NCBI GenBank assembly: GCA_900541505.1
Contig: UQKK01000057.1
Span: forward strand, 1-18,713
Reading direction: 5' to 3'
Length of the DNA: 18,713 nt
DNA from: an uncultured Ruminococcus sp.
Lineage (GTDB): Bacteria; Bacillota; Clostridia; Lachnospirales; Lachnospiraceae
Numbering within the stretch: the first letter of the stretch is position 1; each line of letters starts with the position of its first letter. The notes below the pieces were generated by a model that was given only the letters and a program-made list of their open reading frames with translations, did no database searches and was not told where the DNA came from. Of the stretch, positions 7,310-14,710 are shown one piece after another. The translations under genes were made by a program, and so were the position numbers.

Positions 7310-7942
7310 ATGGCTTTTGATTTCAAAAAGGAATACAAAGAATTCTATATGCCGAAAAATAAGCCCGGCATCGTTACTGTGCCGAGCATGAATTATATAG
7401 CGGTTCGCGGACAGGGTGATCCGAACATCGAAGATGGAGAATACAAGCAGGCTATCGGTCTACTTTATGGCATTGCTTTTACCATCAAGATGAGCAAAAA
7501 GGGCGAACACCAAATTGACGGATACTTTGATTATGTTGTACCGCCACTTGAGGGCTTCTGGTGGCAGGATGGCGTGGACGGCATTGACTATGCGCACAAG
7601 GAAAACTTCAAATGGATATCCGTTATCCGACTTCCTGATTTCGTGACAAAAGAAGATTTTGAATGGGCGATCAAGGAAGCCACAAATAAAAAGAAAACCG
7701 ACTTCTCCAAGGTTGAATTTTTTACCTATGACGAGGGTGAATGCGTTCAGTGTATGCATATCGGTGCCTATGATGATGAGCCTGCTACTGTCGCACTCAT
7801 GCACGAGTATATGGAGAACCAGGGGTATGCTCTCGATATTACAGATAAGCGCCTGCATCATGAAATTTATCTCAGTGATGCAAGGAAGGTCGCTCCTGAA
7901 AAGTTGAAGACTGTAATTCGGCATCCCATAAGAAAGGCATAA
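7310..7942 (+). CDS. GyrI-like small-molecule-binding domain protein
   Basis: This 210-residue stand-alone GyrI-like (COG4832-type) protein shows KPGIVTVPSMNYIAVRGQGDPN near the start, VVPPLEGFWW in the middle (ligand-pocket Glu region) and the typical ending RLHHEIYLSDARKVAPEKLKTV. GyrI-like domains bind small hydrophobic or cationic compounds; some stand-alone members hydrolyse cyclopropanoid toxins, others act as effector-binding modules. No HTH is fused here, so it is not itself a MerR-type regulator. The gene starts at ATG 7310 with a GGAGG site at 7296-7300 and is followed by a small gene 2 bases after the stop. It is probably stress- or drug-related cargo; its ligand is not predictable. 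Confidence 0.82.
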   Translation: MAFDFKKEYKEFYMPKNKPGIVTVPSMNYIAVRGQGDPNIEDGEYKQAIGLLYGIAFTIKMSKKGEHQIDGYFDYVVPPLEGFWWQDGVDGIDYAHKENFKWISVIRLPDFVTKEDFEWAIKEATNKKKTDFSKVEFFTYDEGECVQCMHIGAYDDEPATVALMHEYMENQGYALDITDKRLHHEIYLSDARKVAPEKLKTVIRHPIRKA

Positions 7943-7944
7943 AG

Positions 7945-8124
7945 ATGAAACAAATAAAAAATTCGGAGTACGAGGAATTGCAGAAGTATCTCCGTGATAA
8001 AAATAACGGTCACATACTGACGCCGGATGGGCTGCGATTTATCTGTCAAGCAAATAACTACGATCCTGAGAAAATCGGTAGACATATGCTCGAAGTGATG
8101 GTGCGGCAACAGAGCCAACAATGA
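7945..8124 (+). CDS. 59-residue orphan protein, unknown function
   Basis: A short gene of 59 codons begins at ATG 7945, two bases after the GyrI-like stop, with AGAAAGG at 7931-7937 as a reasonable ribosome-binding site. It encodes a soluble, mostly helical protein (KNSEYEELQKYLRD, GLRFICQANNY, IGRHMLEVMVRQQ). I do not recognise a family. Good spacing, co-directionality and a sensible amphipathic composition argue that it is real rather than chance. The next gene begins 21 bases downstream. Confidence 0.55.
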   Translation: MKQIKNSEYEELQKYLRDKNNGHILTPDGLRFICQANNYDPEKIGRHMLEVMVRQQSQQ

Positions 8125-8145
8125 TTACAGAACAAGGGGGATTAC

Positions 8146-8757
8146 ATGGCTATGGAATATACGCCAATTGAAAAACAGGCACTTGATATGATGAAAAGGA
8201 CAGATTTTAAGAATTTGTCGAAAACAGACGTCTTGAGTATCGCGTCCAAATTAAGTGAGCTACGGCCGGATGTTGCAAAAGAAGTCATTGCACAGTTTCC
8301 TGAGTTTGTAAAATTGATTCAGTCATCCATGTCTGAGTACAAGGATATCTTGGGAAGCATAATTTCAAGCGATGATGAGAGCATAAAGCAGGTTTACGCA
8401 ACAGCTGATAAGGAATTGGATATTTCGGCAGATAGCAGAAAGCAGTTCTATGATTTTGCCGAAAAAGTTCACGCTGACTTAAGTAAGTGCTTGGATAATC
8501 CGAAATTGAGTTCCGAGGAACGAGAAGCCATTCTTGAAAAAGAAATGGAGATTCTGAAAACTGTAAGCGAAAAGGATACTGAGATTCGTTCGCAGGAAAC
8601 AGAAACGGTTCGTATGGTTGACAAGAAAGATTCGGAGAGGCGGCAGTTTAATTGGGGCATTGTAAAAGTCGCAAGTTCTGTCCTTGTAGCAGGGTTAGTG
8701 ATAGGAGTAGGTGTACTCGGTGGCAATGTGAATATTAAGCTTCCGAAGAAATTATAG
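8146..8757 (+). CDS. Tail-anchored coiled-coil membrane protein, unknown
   Basis: This protein of about 203 residues is largely charged and helical in its first 165 residues, with a coiled-coil-like stretch around 120-165 (EREAILEKEMEILKTVSEKD...). A single strong hydrophobic segment lies at about 171-192 (IVKVASSVLVAGLVIGVGVLGG) and a short basic end (KLPKKL) follows. There is no N-terminal signal, so the protein is likely a tail-anchored or single-pass membrane protein with the bulk in the cytoplasm. The start is either ATG 8146 or ATG 8152; AAGGGGG at 8134-8140 fits the latter slightly better. I recognise no family. It may be host cargo or a membrane-active effector, and the context does not decide. 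Confidence 0.68.
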   Translation: MAMEYTPIEKQALDMMKRTDFKNLSKTDVLSIASKLSELRPDVAKEVIAQFPEFVKLIQSSMSEYKDILGSIISSDDESIKQVYATADKELDISADSRKQFYDFAEKVHADLSKCLDNPKLSSEEREAILEKEMEILKTVSEKDTEIRSQETETVRMVDKKDSERRQFNWGIVKVASSVLVAGLVIGVGVLGGNVNIKLPKKL

Positions 8758-8768
8758 GAGCAAAAATA

Positions 8769-9311
8769 ATGATATTGGAAACAGAAAGACTTATCCTGCG
8801 TCGTTGGGAAGAAAGCGATGCAGAGGATTTATATAAATACGCCAGCAATCCCGATGTGGGACCGATTGCGGGATGGGCTGTTCATACGAGTGTGGAAAAT
8901 AGCAGAGAGATTATAAAAGGGGTGCTTTCTGCACCAGAGACATATGCCGTGGTTTTAAAGGCTATAGGACATCCAGTTGGTAGCATAGGATTAATGCTTG
9001 GCAAGACAAGCAATATCGGCATTTCTGATACGGAGGGTGAAATCGGATATTGGATTGGCGTTCCATATTGGGGACAGGGTCTTATCCCAGAGGCGGTTCG
9101 CGAGATAATGCGATATGGCTTTGAAGAACTGAATCTCGAAAAGATGTGGTGCGGATACTTTGATGGGAATGAGAAATCGAAACGTGTTCAAGAAAAATGT
9201 GGATTTCATTACCATCACACTTCAGAGAATGTTCCTTGTGCATTGGAGGGTGTTCTACGAACAGAACATATAACTTGTTTGACGAAAGAAGAATGGTTGG
9301 AAAAGAGATAA
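8769..9311 (+). CDS. GNAT-family N-acetyltransferase (RimJ/RimL-like)
   Basis: This 180-residue acetyltransferase opens with LETERLILRRWEESDAEDLY, the standard start of RimJ/RimL-type GNAT proteins. The acetyl-CoA binding region is GYWIGVPYWGQGLIPEAVREI (about 97-117), followed by NLEKMWCGYFDGNEKSKRVQEKCGF, the typical beta5-alpha4 region. The enzyme transfers an acetyl group from acetyl-CoA to an amine, but the substrate (ribosomal protein N-terminus, amino acid or antibiotic) cannot be told. ATG 8769 has a TAGGAGC site at 8756-8762. The gene is compact and complete, and the truncated methyltransferase starts 25 bases after its stop. Confidence 0.88.
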   Translation: MILETERLILRRWEESDAEDLYKYASNPDVGPIAGWAVHTSVENSREIIKGVLSAPETYAVVLKAIGHPVGSIGLMLGKTSNIGISDTEGEIGYWIGVPYWGQGLIPEAVREIMRYGFEELNLEKMWCGYFDGNEKSKRVQEKCGFHYHHTSENVPCALEGVLRTEHITCLTKEEWLEKR

Positions 9312-9336
9312 TTTTCAGTTTCACGAGGAGACCGCA

Positions 9337-11133
9337 ATGTACGCACAGGCAGCGATAAAACCGAATACCTTGCTCCGTAACGGTGCAACTCATATCGTTA
9401 TGAGGGGTGTGCAAAAATGCACATGTGCGGGTGCATCGTTACGGGATAGAAATGCCCTGTCGTTATGTTGTATCAAATTAGACACGGCAACAGACCCTGC
9501 TTGTGGAAGTGGAAACTTTTTAACAGAAACCTATATCAGCCTGCGCCGGTTAGAAAATGAAGCTCTACGGATTTTGTCTCATGGACAGATTTCTTTTGGT
9601 GATGCAGATTGGAACCCCATTCAGGTTTCTATCGCTCAGTTCTACGGAATTGAAATCAATGATTTTGCCGTTACTGTTGCAAAAACTGCTCTTTGGATTG
9701 CCGAAAGCCAGATGATGAAAGAAACTGAGGACGTTGTGCATATGTCCCTTAATTTTCTGCCCTTAAAATCTTACACCAACATAACAGAGGGCAATGCTCT
9801 GGAAATAAATTGGGAAGATGTTGCTCCGAAATACAAGTTATCTTTTATTATGGGTAATCCTCCATTTGTAGGGGCACGGCTCATGGAGCAAGGTAGTGAT
9901 CAAAAAAAAGAGGTTCAAACTATTTTTGGAAACATCAAGGATGTTCAGGATTTGGATTATGTGACATGCTGGTATAAATTAGCCTCTCAATACATTCAAA
10001 ACACCAAAATACAAGTCTGTTTTGTTTCAACCAACTCGATTTGCCAAGGTTCCCAGGTTCCGATACTGTGGAATGTATTGTTTCATGATTATCATGTTCA
10101 CATCAATTTTGCATATCAGACATTCAAATGGGATAGTGAATCTTCATCACAGGCAGCAGTTCATTGCGTGATTGTAGGATTTGCTGGGTTTAATCGGAAT
10201 GAAAAGTGGCTTTTTACAGATGGATCAAATGGGAAAATCGTCTCCAATATTAGCCCATACTTGGTAGAAGGAGAGGATATTTTCGTTGTAGCAGAAAAAG
10301 AATCTCTTTGCGGAATGCCCAAAATGAATTTTGGAAATCAACCACGCGATGGTGGCTTTTTCGTCATTAAAGAGGATGAATATCATGATATTATGGAAAA
10401 AGAGCCAGAAATTCAAAAATGGCTTCATCCTTATATTGGAGCAGATGAGTTTATCAAAGGGAAAAAACGGTGGTGCCTGTGGCTTAAACACGCTTCGCCA
10501 AAGGATATTATGAACAGCAAAATCCTTTCTGAAAAGGTAGAAGCTGTACGACAATTCCGACTTTCTTCAAAAGCGAAAACAACGAATGGTTATGCAAAAG
10601 TACCTCAGTTATTTGCACAAATCACACAGCCAGATGATGTCGATTTCCTTATTATACCGAGTGTTTCATCAGAACGGAGACGATATGTACCCATTGGCTT
10701 TGCTACATCGAATATTATTTCGTCTAATGCCGTACAAATTGTCCCTGATGCAACCTTGTATCACTTTGGTATATTGACCTCAAATATCCACATGGCATGG
10801 ATGCGTGCGGTTTGCGGTAGATTAAAAAGTGATTATAGGTATTCCAAGGAAATTGTATATAACACATTTCCTTGGCCAAACCCAACAGATGCGCAAAAAA
10901 TCAAAATCGAACAAACTGCGCAGGCCATCCTTGATGTACGAGCACAGTACTCTGATTGTAGCTTTGCAGATATGTATGGAGAAAAGATGTACCTGTTCCC
11001 TGAACTGCTGAAAGCCCATCAGAATAATGACAGAGCAGTTATGCAGGCTTATGGTTTTTCCATCAAAGATATGACAGAAAGTTCTTGTGTAGCTGAATTG
11101 ATGAAGATGTATCAAGGGCTGGTCAATCGTTAA
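9337..11133 (+). CDS. N-terminally truncated MmeI-like N6-adenine DNA methyltransferase
   Basis: The 598-residue frame is a class I SAM-dependent DNA methyltransferase of the MmeI/type IIG-like group. Motif I is DPACGSGNF (53-61), followed by YISLRRLENEALRIL; motif IV is NPPF (174-177), the N6-adenine signature. A target-recognition-like region follows (~330-470) and a C-terminal MmeI-type end (TFPWPNP..., then KMYLFPELLKAHQNNDRAVMQAYGF). Full-length relatives are much longer and carry a nuclease and helical domain before motif I; here only ~50 unfamiliar residues precede it. Those codons overlie palindromes (GTGCA/TGCAC at 9409-9422 and GCACATGTGC at 9419-9428), as expected of former noncoding DNA. 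So the N-terminal half is probably lost and the frame fused to leader DNA. Whether the product is active is uncertain. The gap to the nuclease-like gene is 10 bases. Confidence 0.72.
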   Translation: MYAQAAIKPNTLLRNGATHIVMRGVQKCTCAGASLRDRNALSLCCIKLDTATDPACGSGNFLTETYISLRRLENEALRILSHGQISFGDADWNPIQVSIAQFYGIEINDFAVTVAKTALWIAESQMMKETEDVVHMSLNFLPLKSYTNITEGNALEINWEDVAPKYKLSFIMGNPPFVGARLMEQGSDQKKEVQTIFGNIKDVQDLDYVTCWYKLASQYIQNTKIQVCFVSTNSICQGSQVPILWNVLFHDYHVHINFAYQTFKWDSESSSQAAVHCVIVGFAGFNRNEKWLFTDGSNGKIVSNISPYLVEGEDIFVVAEKESLCGMPKMNFGNQPRDGGFFVIKEDEYHDIMEKEPEIQKWLHPYIGADEFIKGKKRWCLWLKHASPKDIMNSKILSEKVEAVRQFRLSSKAKTTNGYAKVPQLFAQITQPDDVDFLIIPSVSSERRRYVPIGFATSNIISSNAVQIVPDATLYHFGILTSNIHMAWMRAVCGRLKSDYRYSKEIVYNTFPWPNPTDAQKIKIEQTAQAILDVRAQYSDCSFADMYGEKMYLFPELLKAHQNNDRAVMQAYGFSIKDMTESSCVAELMKMYQGLVNR

Positions 11134-11143
11134 GAGAAATATT

Positions 11144-12598
11144 ATGAAAAATTTTATTTCAGAAATCAAAAAGATAAATACCGATGGACTCATATATGAG
11201 TTTTCAAAAATATCCATCGATATGTTTGCTAAACTTGAGTGTGCAAGAGACGTGGAATTGCCACCGATTTTACGTTATGGAAAAATGCAAAGACCAATTG
11301 TTCAGTTATTAGCATGGGACTTCCCGAATATTGCATTTCTTTCAGTAAAAGAGAGCAATGATTATCGTCATGCCAGCAGAGTATCTACTGTTGGCCAACT
11401 GATTGATTTATATCGGGAATATGACAATAAACATTCAGCTGCTGAAAGCATTAAAAATGCCGATGCGGATGGATTATTCCGTGTCCTTTTAGGAATGACA
11501 GCTGAGCAATTTTTATATCAGAATTGGCGGTGGATATTTGAAAAATTCAATAGAGATTATTATATCCTTTTAGCTGCTACAGATTTTGAACACAGAGGAC
11601 AAATAGATACTAATACGGTTGTAAAAGATGTTTTGGGCTATTCGGCGGACGATTATATCGCCATACTCTTAATGGTTTTTTGGTTATGCAGTAAACACCC
11701 TGATCCTCTTTCTGCCCCAGAAAATTTATATTGTAGGAAAGAAGATACGATTCTTACCCGTAATAATATCACCCGGTTTATTGAATACTACTCTTGCACT
11801 TATAAAGAATTACGAGAGAATTCTTTGGGAAAACAACTACTGTATTCAAAGCCTTTTATCAAAACACAAAAAGATGGTTCTTATCTGTCCGTTAGTATGT
11901 TTCTTGTTGCAATGTTAGTTGGAAACGGCCTTTATTGGCTTGTTCGGAATTATTATCTTAAACAAGGGACTCAAAAATTTGTGAATACATTTGGGCTGTT
12001 GTTTGAAGATTACATTAAAGATTTAGCCAAAAAATATTTTGAGGCTTTTCAATGGGACACGCTGTGCCCCGGGTCAAAAAAGGGTGCAGATTTTATTTTT
12101 GATTTTGGTCCGCTTCAAATGCTTATTGAATCAAAATCTTCTTTACTTAAATTAGATGCAAAGCAACAGGTTCCCAACATGGAATCTACAGACACCTTTT
12201 TTACCAACACAATAAGTGAAGCATACATACAGTTAAACAGTAGCTATGAGCAGTTGAAAAGCAAGATATCGGTCCCTTTGATCAAAATTATTTTGTTATA
12301 TGATGAATTTTCTAATACTTCTGTCATTGAGACATCTATGAGCAAAATATTTGAAAAAGATTCTTTATGTTTTGTTATGACTATTCGTGAGTTAGAAATG
12401 TTACTATATATTCATTGTAATGATAAGGCCAAGGAGCGACTATTTTTAGATAGGCTGCTTGAATCAATAAAACCCGGAAGTGTACGAAAAAATATAGGAG
12501 CTATATATAACGAGTTAGCTATATATAAGAATCCTCATCTCACTGGAGATATGGATTATTTTTCTAAATTGATGGGGCACTTAGAAAAAAACCTTTAA
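11144..12598 (+). CDS. Putative PD-(D/E)XK nuclease-like protein, restriction/defence partner
   Basis: This is a 484-residue protein of unrecognised family. A candidate nuclease core lies in the middle: a helix with E289 in NTFGLLFEDYIKDL, D316 in KKGADFIFDFG and E329-S330-K331 in MLIESKSSL. This is the E...D...ExK arrangement of the PD-(D/E)XK superfamily. The first 280 residues are helical and could be a recognition or sensor part, with a hydrophobic patch (SMFLVAMLVGNGLYWLV, 251-267). The ATG is 10 bases after the methyltransferase stop with only a weak ribosome-binding site, so the two are probably co-expressed, as in restriction-modification pairs. An IS66-type end starts five bases after the stop. 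Nuclease function is inferred from motifs only. Confidence 0.66.
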   Translation: MKNFISEIKKINTDGLIYEFSKISIDMFAKLECARDVELPPILRYGKMQRPIVQLLAWDFPNIAFLSVKESNDYRHASRVSTVGQLIDLYREYDNKHSAAESIKNADADGLFRVLLGMTAEQFLYQNWRWIFEKFNRDYYILLAATDFEHRGQIDTNTVVKDVLGYSADDYIAILLMVFWLCSKHPDPLSAPENLYCRKEDTILTRNNITRFIEYYSCTYKELRENSLGKQLLYSKPFIKTQKDGSYLSVSMFLVAMLVGNGLYWLVRNYYLKQGTQKFVNTFGLLFEDYIKDLAKKYFEAFQWDTLCPGSKKGADFIFDFGPLQMLIESKSSLLKLDAKQQVPNMESTDTFFTNTISEAYIQLNSSYEQLKSKISVPLIKIILLYDEFSNTSVIETSMSKIFEKDSLCFVMTIRELEMLLYIHCNDKAKERLFLDRLLESIKPGSVRKNIGAIYNELAIYKNPHLTGDMDYFSKLMGHLEKNL

Positions 12599-12603
12599 CA
12601 AAG

Positions 12604-13269
12604 GTAAGCGTCAAATAAGAAGGTGTATCGAAATCTCTGTATATTACCTGTAAACTATTGATTAGAGTTTGGGGAGTTGACTCTAAAAACTTTAAATCTT
12701 TATGGAGCAGACTTATGGATCTTTCTTCTTTGACGCTAGACAAACAGGTGAAACTTCAATACTGGCTGGATGTGATACGGCAGTGCAGGGCTTCCGGACT
12801 AACAAATCAGATTTGGTGTGAACAACACGATATCTCTTTGAAAAGTTATTATTACTAGCTTTCCAAAATTCGAAAGCTTGCCCTGGAAGAACTGCCCCGC
12901 AAGAAAAACGGAATCTACATGTGTACAGATCAACAGTCAGGCGCTTTAACGGAATCCCCGGCTGAGTTTGCGGAGCTTTCATTTCTGGACAGATGCATTT
13001 CCCGTTTCACGCCAGCAGCCATTCTTCATATCGGATCCATAACAGTGGAACTTTATGAAGGCACATCTGCTCAGATGCAGGAAAACATTTTGAAAACCGT
13101 GCAGTCAAAGGCAGTTCAGAAATGGCTTCCGCATAAGTCTGGAAGCGCTGAAAATCCTCAGAAATACTGGGGAATCTGACGGTTTCATGGTATAATAACA
13201 CTATCGAAATGAAAGGGTTTTCTGGTTATGCCAGCTACGGAACAGGAGTACAAAGATCATATCAAAGAA
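12604..13269 (+). mobile_element. IS66-family insertion sequence remnant
   Basis: GTAAGCG at 12604-12610 fits the GTAA-starting terminal repeat of IS66-family elements and lies five bases after the nuclease-like gene. A nonsense-mutated tnpA follows. The expected tnpB and tnpC are missing apart from a possible fragment beginning at ATG 13228 (MPATEQEYKDHIKE), which stops being element-like near 13269, where a foreign coding frame begins. No matching right-end repeat was found, so the element is 3'-truncated and immobile. The right boundary is approximate. Confidence 0.6.
12715..13179 (+). pseudogene. tnpA: IS66 tnpA (orf1) with in-frame stop
   Basis: The frame starts at ATG 12715 (MDLSSLTLDKQ) and reads VKLQYWLDVIRQCRASGLTN, then WCEQHDISLKSYYY, the N-terminal HTH of IS66 TnpA. 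A TAG at 12856-12858 replaces the Trp (TGG) expected in the SYYYW motif; the same frame continues without shift (LSKIRKLALEELPRKK, then SITVELYEGTSAQMQEN) to the stop at 13179. A single base change therefore inactivated the gene. The last ~25 residues do not look family-typical, so a further deletion is likely. TnpA is an accessory protein needed for IS66 transposition. Confidence 0.78.
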
Positions 13270-13270
13270 C

Positions 13271-13639
13271 CTTGACACTATCAAAAGTAGTAGAAATATT
13301 ACTCATAGCTTTGCTTTAAAGTTATTGAAGTTATTTCGAGACCATTCAGTACACATTAATTCCCGAAATGGAGAGTTGATAAGACAATATACTATTACAG
13401 ATGAAGAAGAACTAACAATCGTAATATTTGGATTATTATATGCATCTCGATGTAATAATTTCCATGGAAATGTGGCTTCAAGATTAAATAGTTTAAATGC
13501 TGATAAGGAAACTTTTGAGATGTATACAGAAATGTTTTTAATAGAATATATGATAATAGCTGTTATTCTTAATATAAAAAAACTTTTGTCTGATGACGTG
13601 TTGAGAGAAGTACATACAAACTTTTTGCTGATGTTGTAA
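13271..13639 (+). pseudogene. C-terminal fragment of a HEPN-like domain protein
   Basis: From about 13271 an open frame reads LDTIKSSRNITHSFALKLL... to the stop at 13639, about 122 codons. It contains FGLLYASRCNNFHGN, in which R-C-N-N-F-H is an R-x4-H motif, the catalytic signature of HEPN domains (R at 13448, H at 13463). HEPN proteins are often RNases in toxin-antitoxin and abortive-infection systems. No convincing start codon with a ribosome-binding site is seen; a TTG at 13325 is possible but lacks one. The upstream flank is IS66 debris. The best reading is the 3' end of a larger gene lost by an IS-associated deletion. After the stop, a weak hairpin (AGAGG/CCTCT, about 13668-13686) may terminate transcription from both sides. 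Confidence 0.6.
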
Positions 13640-13705
13640 GTGTAATTATAATTAAGTGTTTGGAGACAGAGGACTAATCTGCCTCTTGTTATAAATCACT
13701 AGCTT

Positions 13706-13903
13706 TTAATCATCAAATCTAACTATTTGATTCAAATCGTCACATTCCAAAATTCTTGAAAGCTTTTCAAGGGTGTTCAGTGTAATGTTCTTATTCTTTT
13801 TTAGAGAATCCAAGGTTTTATTATCGATACCGCTTTTTAAAAGCTGGTATTGAGTGATACCTTTTTGTTCCATGGTTTCCCACAGCGGACTAAAATCTAT
13901 CAT
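13706..13903 (-). CDS. Small Cro/C1-type (XRE) transcriptional regulator
   Basis: This 65-residue protein is essentially one HTH_XRE-like domain: FSPLWETMEQKGITQYQLLK, then IDNKTLDSLKKNKNITLNTLEKLSRILECDLNQIV. The pattern is that of compact phage/element repressors. I place the start at ATG 13903 (minus strand) with AAAGGGG at 13913-13919 upstream; a GTG at 13912 is too close to that site. It faces away from the hypothetical gene at 14021, and the 117-base gap between them holds a perfect palindrome over a promoter, so this protein is probably the repressor of that promoter and of itself. A minus-strand -10 (TATAAT) is visible at 13937-13942. Confidence 0.82.
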   Translation of the reverse strand: MIDFSPLWETMEQKGITQYQLLKSGIDNKTLDSLKKNKNITLNTLEKLSRILECDDLNQIVRFDD

Positions 13904-13960
13904 ATTGAACACCCCTTTCCGTTTAAAGATAATTCAATTATAGGTGCTACCGTTGGAAAA

Positions 13961-13994
13961 CAGTATTGTGGAGATATTCACAATACTGTATAAT
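13961..13994 (+). promoter_or_regulatory. Promoter with 10-bp palindromic operator
   Basis: CAGTATTGTG (13961-13970) and CACAATACTG (13979-13988) are perfect inverted repeats with an 8-base spacer. The left arm contains a -35-like TTGTGG (13966-13971), and a consensus -10 TATAAT (13989-13994) follows exactly 17 bases later. The -35 and the whole spacer are therefore inside the palindrome, so a dimer bound there should block RNA polymerase. The divergent XRE regulator (13706-13903) is the obvious candidate ligand. Transcription runs rightward into the gene at 14021. Confidence 0.75.
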
Positions 13995-14020
13995 AGATAT
14001 GTGAACGGGAGGATCCTATT

Positions 14021-14374
14021 ATGCATGAAGGGGAAAAAATAAATAAGAGACTATGTAAATTTTTTATTGAGATATTTGAATTCACAGATGAACAATTAGC
14101 AGCGATAGATTGTCAAATTCCCATGACACAAGAGATTTATGATTCTATCCTGGATCGTTGTATGGAACTGGGAACGGCTGCGGATGATTTGTTTAATCGG
14201 ATGCTACTTGAATATCCAGACTTTATGTCCGTTTATGCCCAAAAGATAGAAGATGAAGTAAACGAAAAATATGCAGATATAGATATACCAGAATCTTCCC
14301 CGGAAGAATTAGATGCTGGCTGGGAAGATTTATATCGAAGGATCCGAGAAAAATATGGCGAAGATGCAATATAA
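14021..14374 (+). CDS. Acidic hypothetical protein, regulator-linked
   Basis: This 117-residue acidic, mostly helical protein shows FFIEIFEFTDEQLAAIDCQI near the N-terminus, LLEYPDFMSVYAQKI in the middle and a Glu/Asp-rich region ending in LYRRIREKYGEDAI. No transmembrane segment and no catalytic motif were seen. I do not recognise the family. ATG 14021 has a GGGAGG site at 14007-14012 and lies downstream of the palindromic promoter, with a terminator after the stop, so it is a single-gene transcript controlled by the divergent XRE protein. Such regulator-plus-small-acidic-protein pairs occur on mobile elements; roles in toxin-antitoxin or phage-repressor inactivation are possible but unproven. 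Confidence 0.7.
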   Translation: MHEGEKINKRLCKFFIEIFEFTDEQLAAIDCQIPMTQEIYDSILDRCMELGTAADDLFNRMLLEYPDFMSVYAQKIEDEVNEKYADIDIPESSPEELDAGWEDLYRRIREKYGEDAI

Positions 14375-14412
14375 TAAAATGCATTTTCAATCATAAGTTG
14401 AATATGGCCGAT

Positions 14413-14446
14413 ACGCATTCAGTTTGAAACTGGGTGCGTTTTTTTT
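14413..14446 (+). terminator. Rho-independent terminator after the acidic gene
   Basis: ACGCATTCAGTTT pairs with AACTGGGTGCGT (outer ACGCA/TGCGT, inner CAGTT/AACTG), followed by eight T at 14439-14446. It ends the transcript of the hypothetical gene at 14021-14374. Between 14447 and about 14710 I see only AT-rich DNA with an isolated TATAAT at 14665-14670 and a TTACGTAA palindrome near 14682. Confidence 0.8.
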
Positions 14447-14710
14447 GCCTTTTTTAAATATCCTATATCCAAACACTGTATAATCTTCGGATTTCCTTTC
14501 TATATGTGAGGGAAATATTTTTTGAAACAGAAAATTAAAAGATTTTTCGAATCTCCTTGTATTTCTGCCTCTGACGATTGGGTTAAGTGAGGGGATCTTT
14601 AAAGAATAAAAAAGATAAGAGCGGATCTGATCGAAAAGAATGAAATGATTTCTTTTTGCCGTTGTATAATAGCCGCTCCCGGTTACGTAAAGTGAGAGGG
14701 TTTGATTCTA

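Noticed and set aside
13260..13267. TATCAAAG as a match to TAACAAAG (12596-12603), as an IS66 target duplication
   Set aside because: One mismatch in eight and no terminal inverted repeat beside it; a chance match is more likely.
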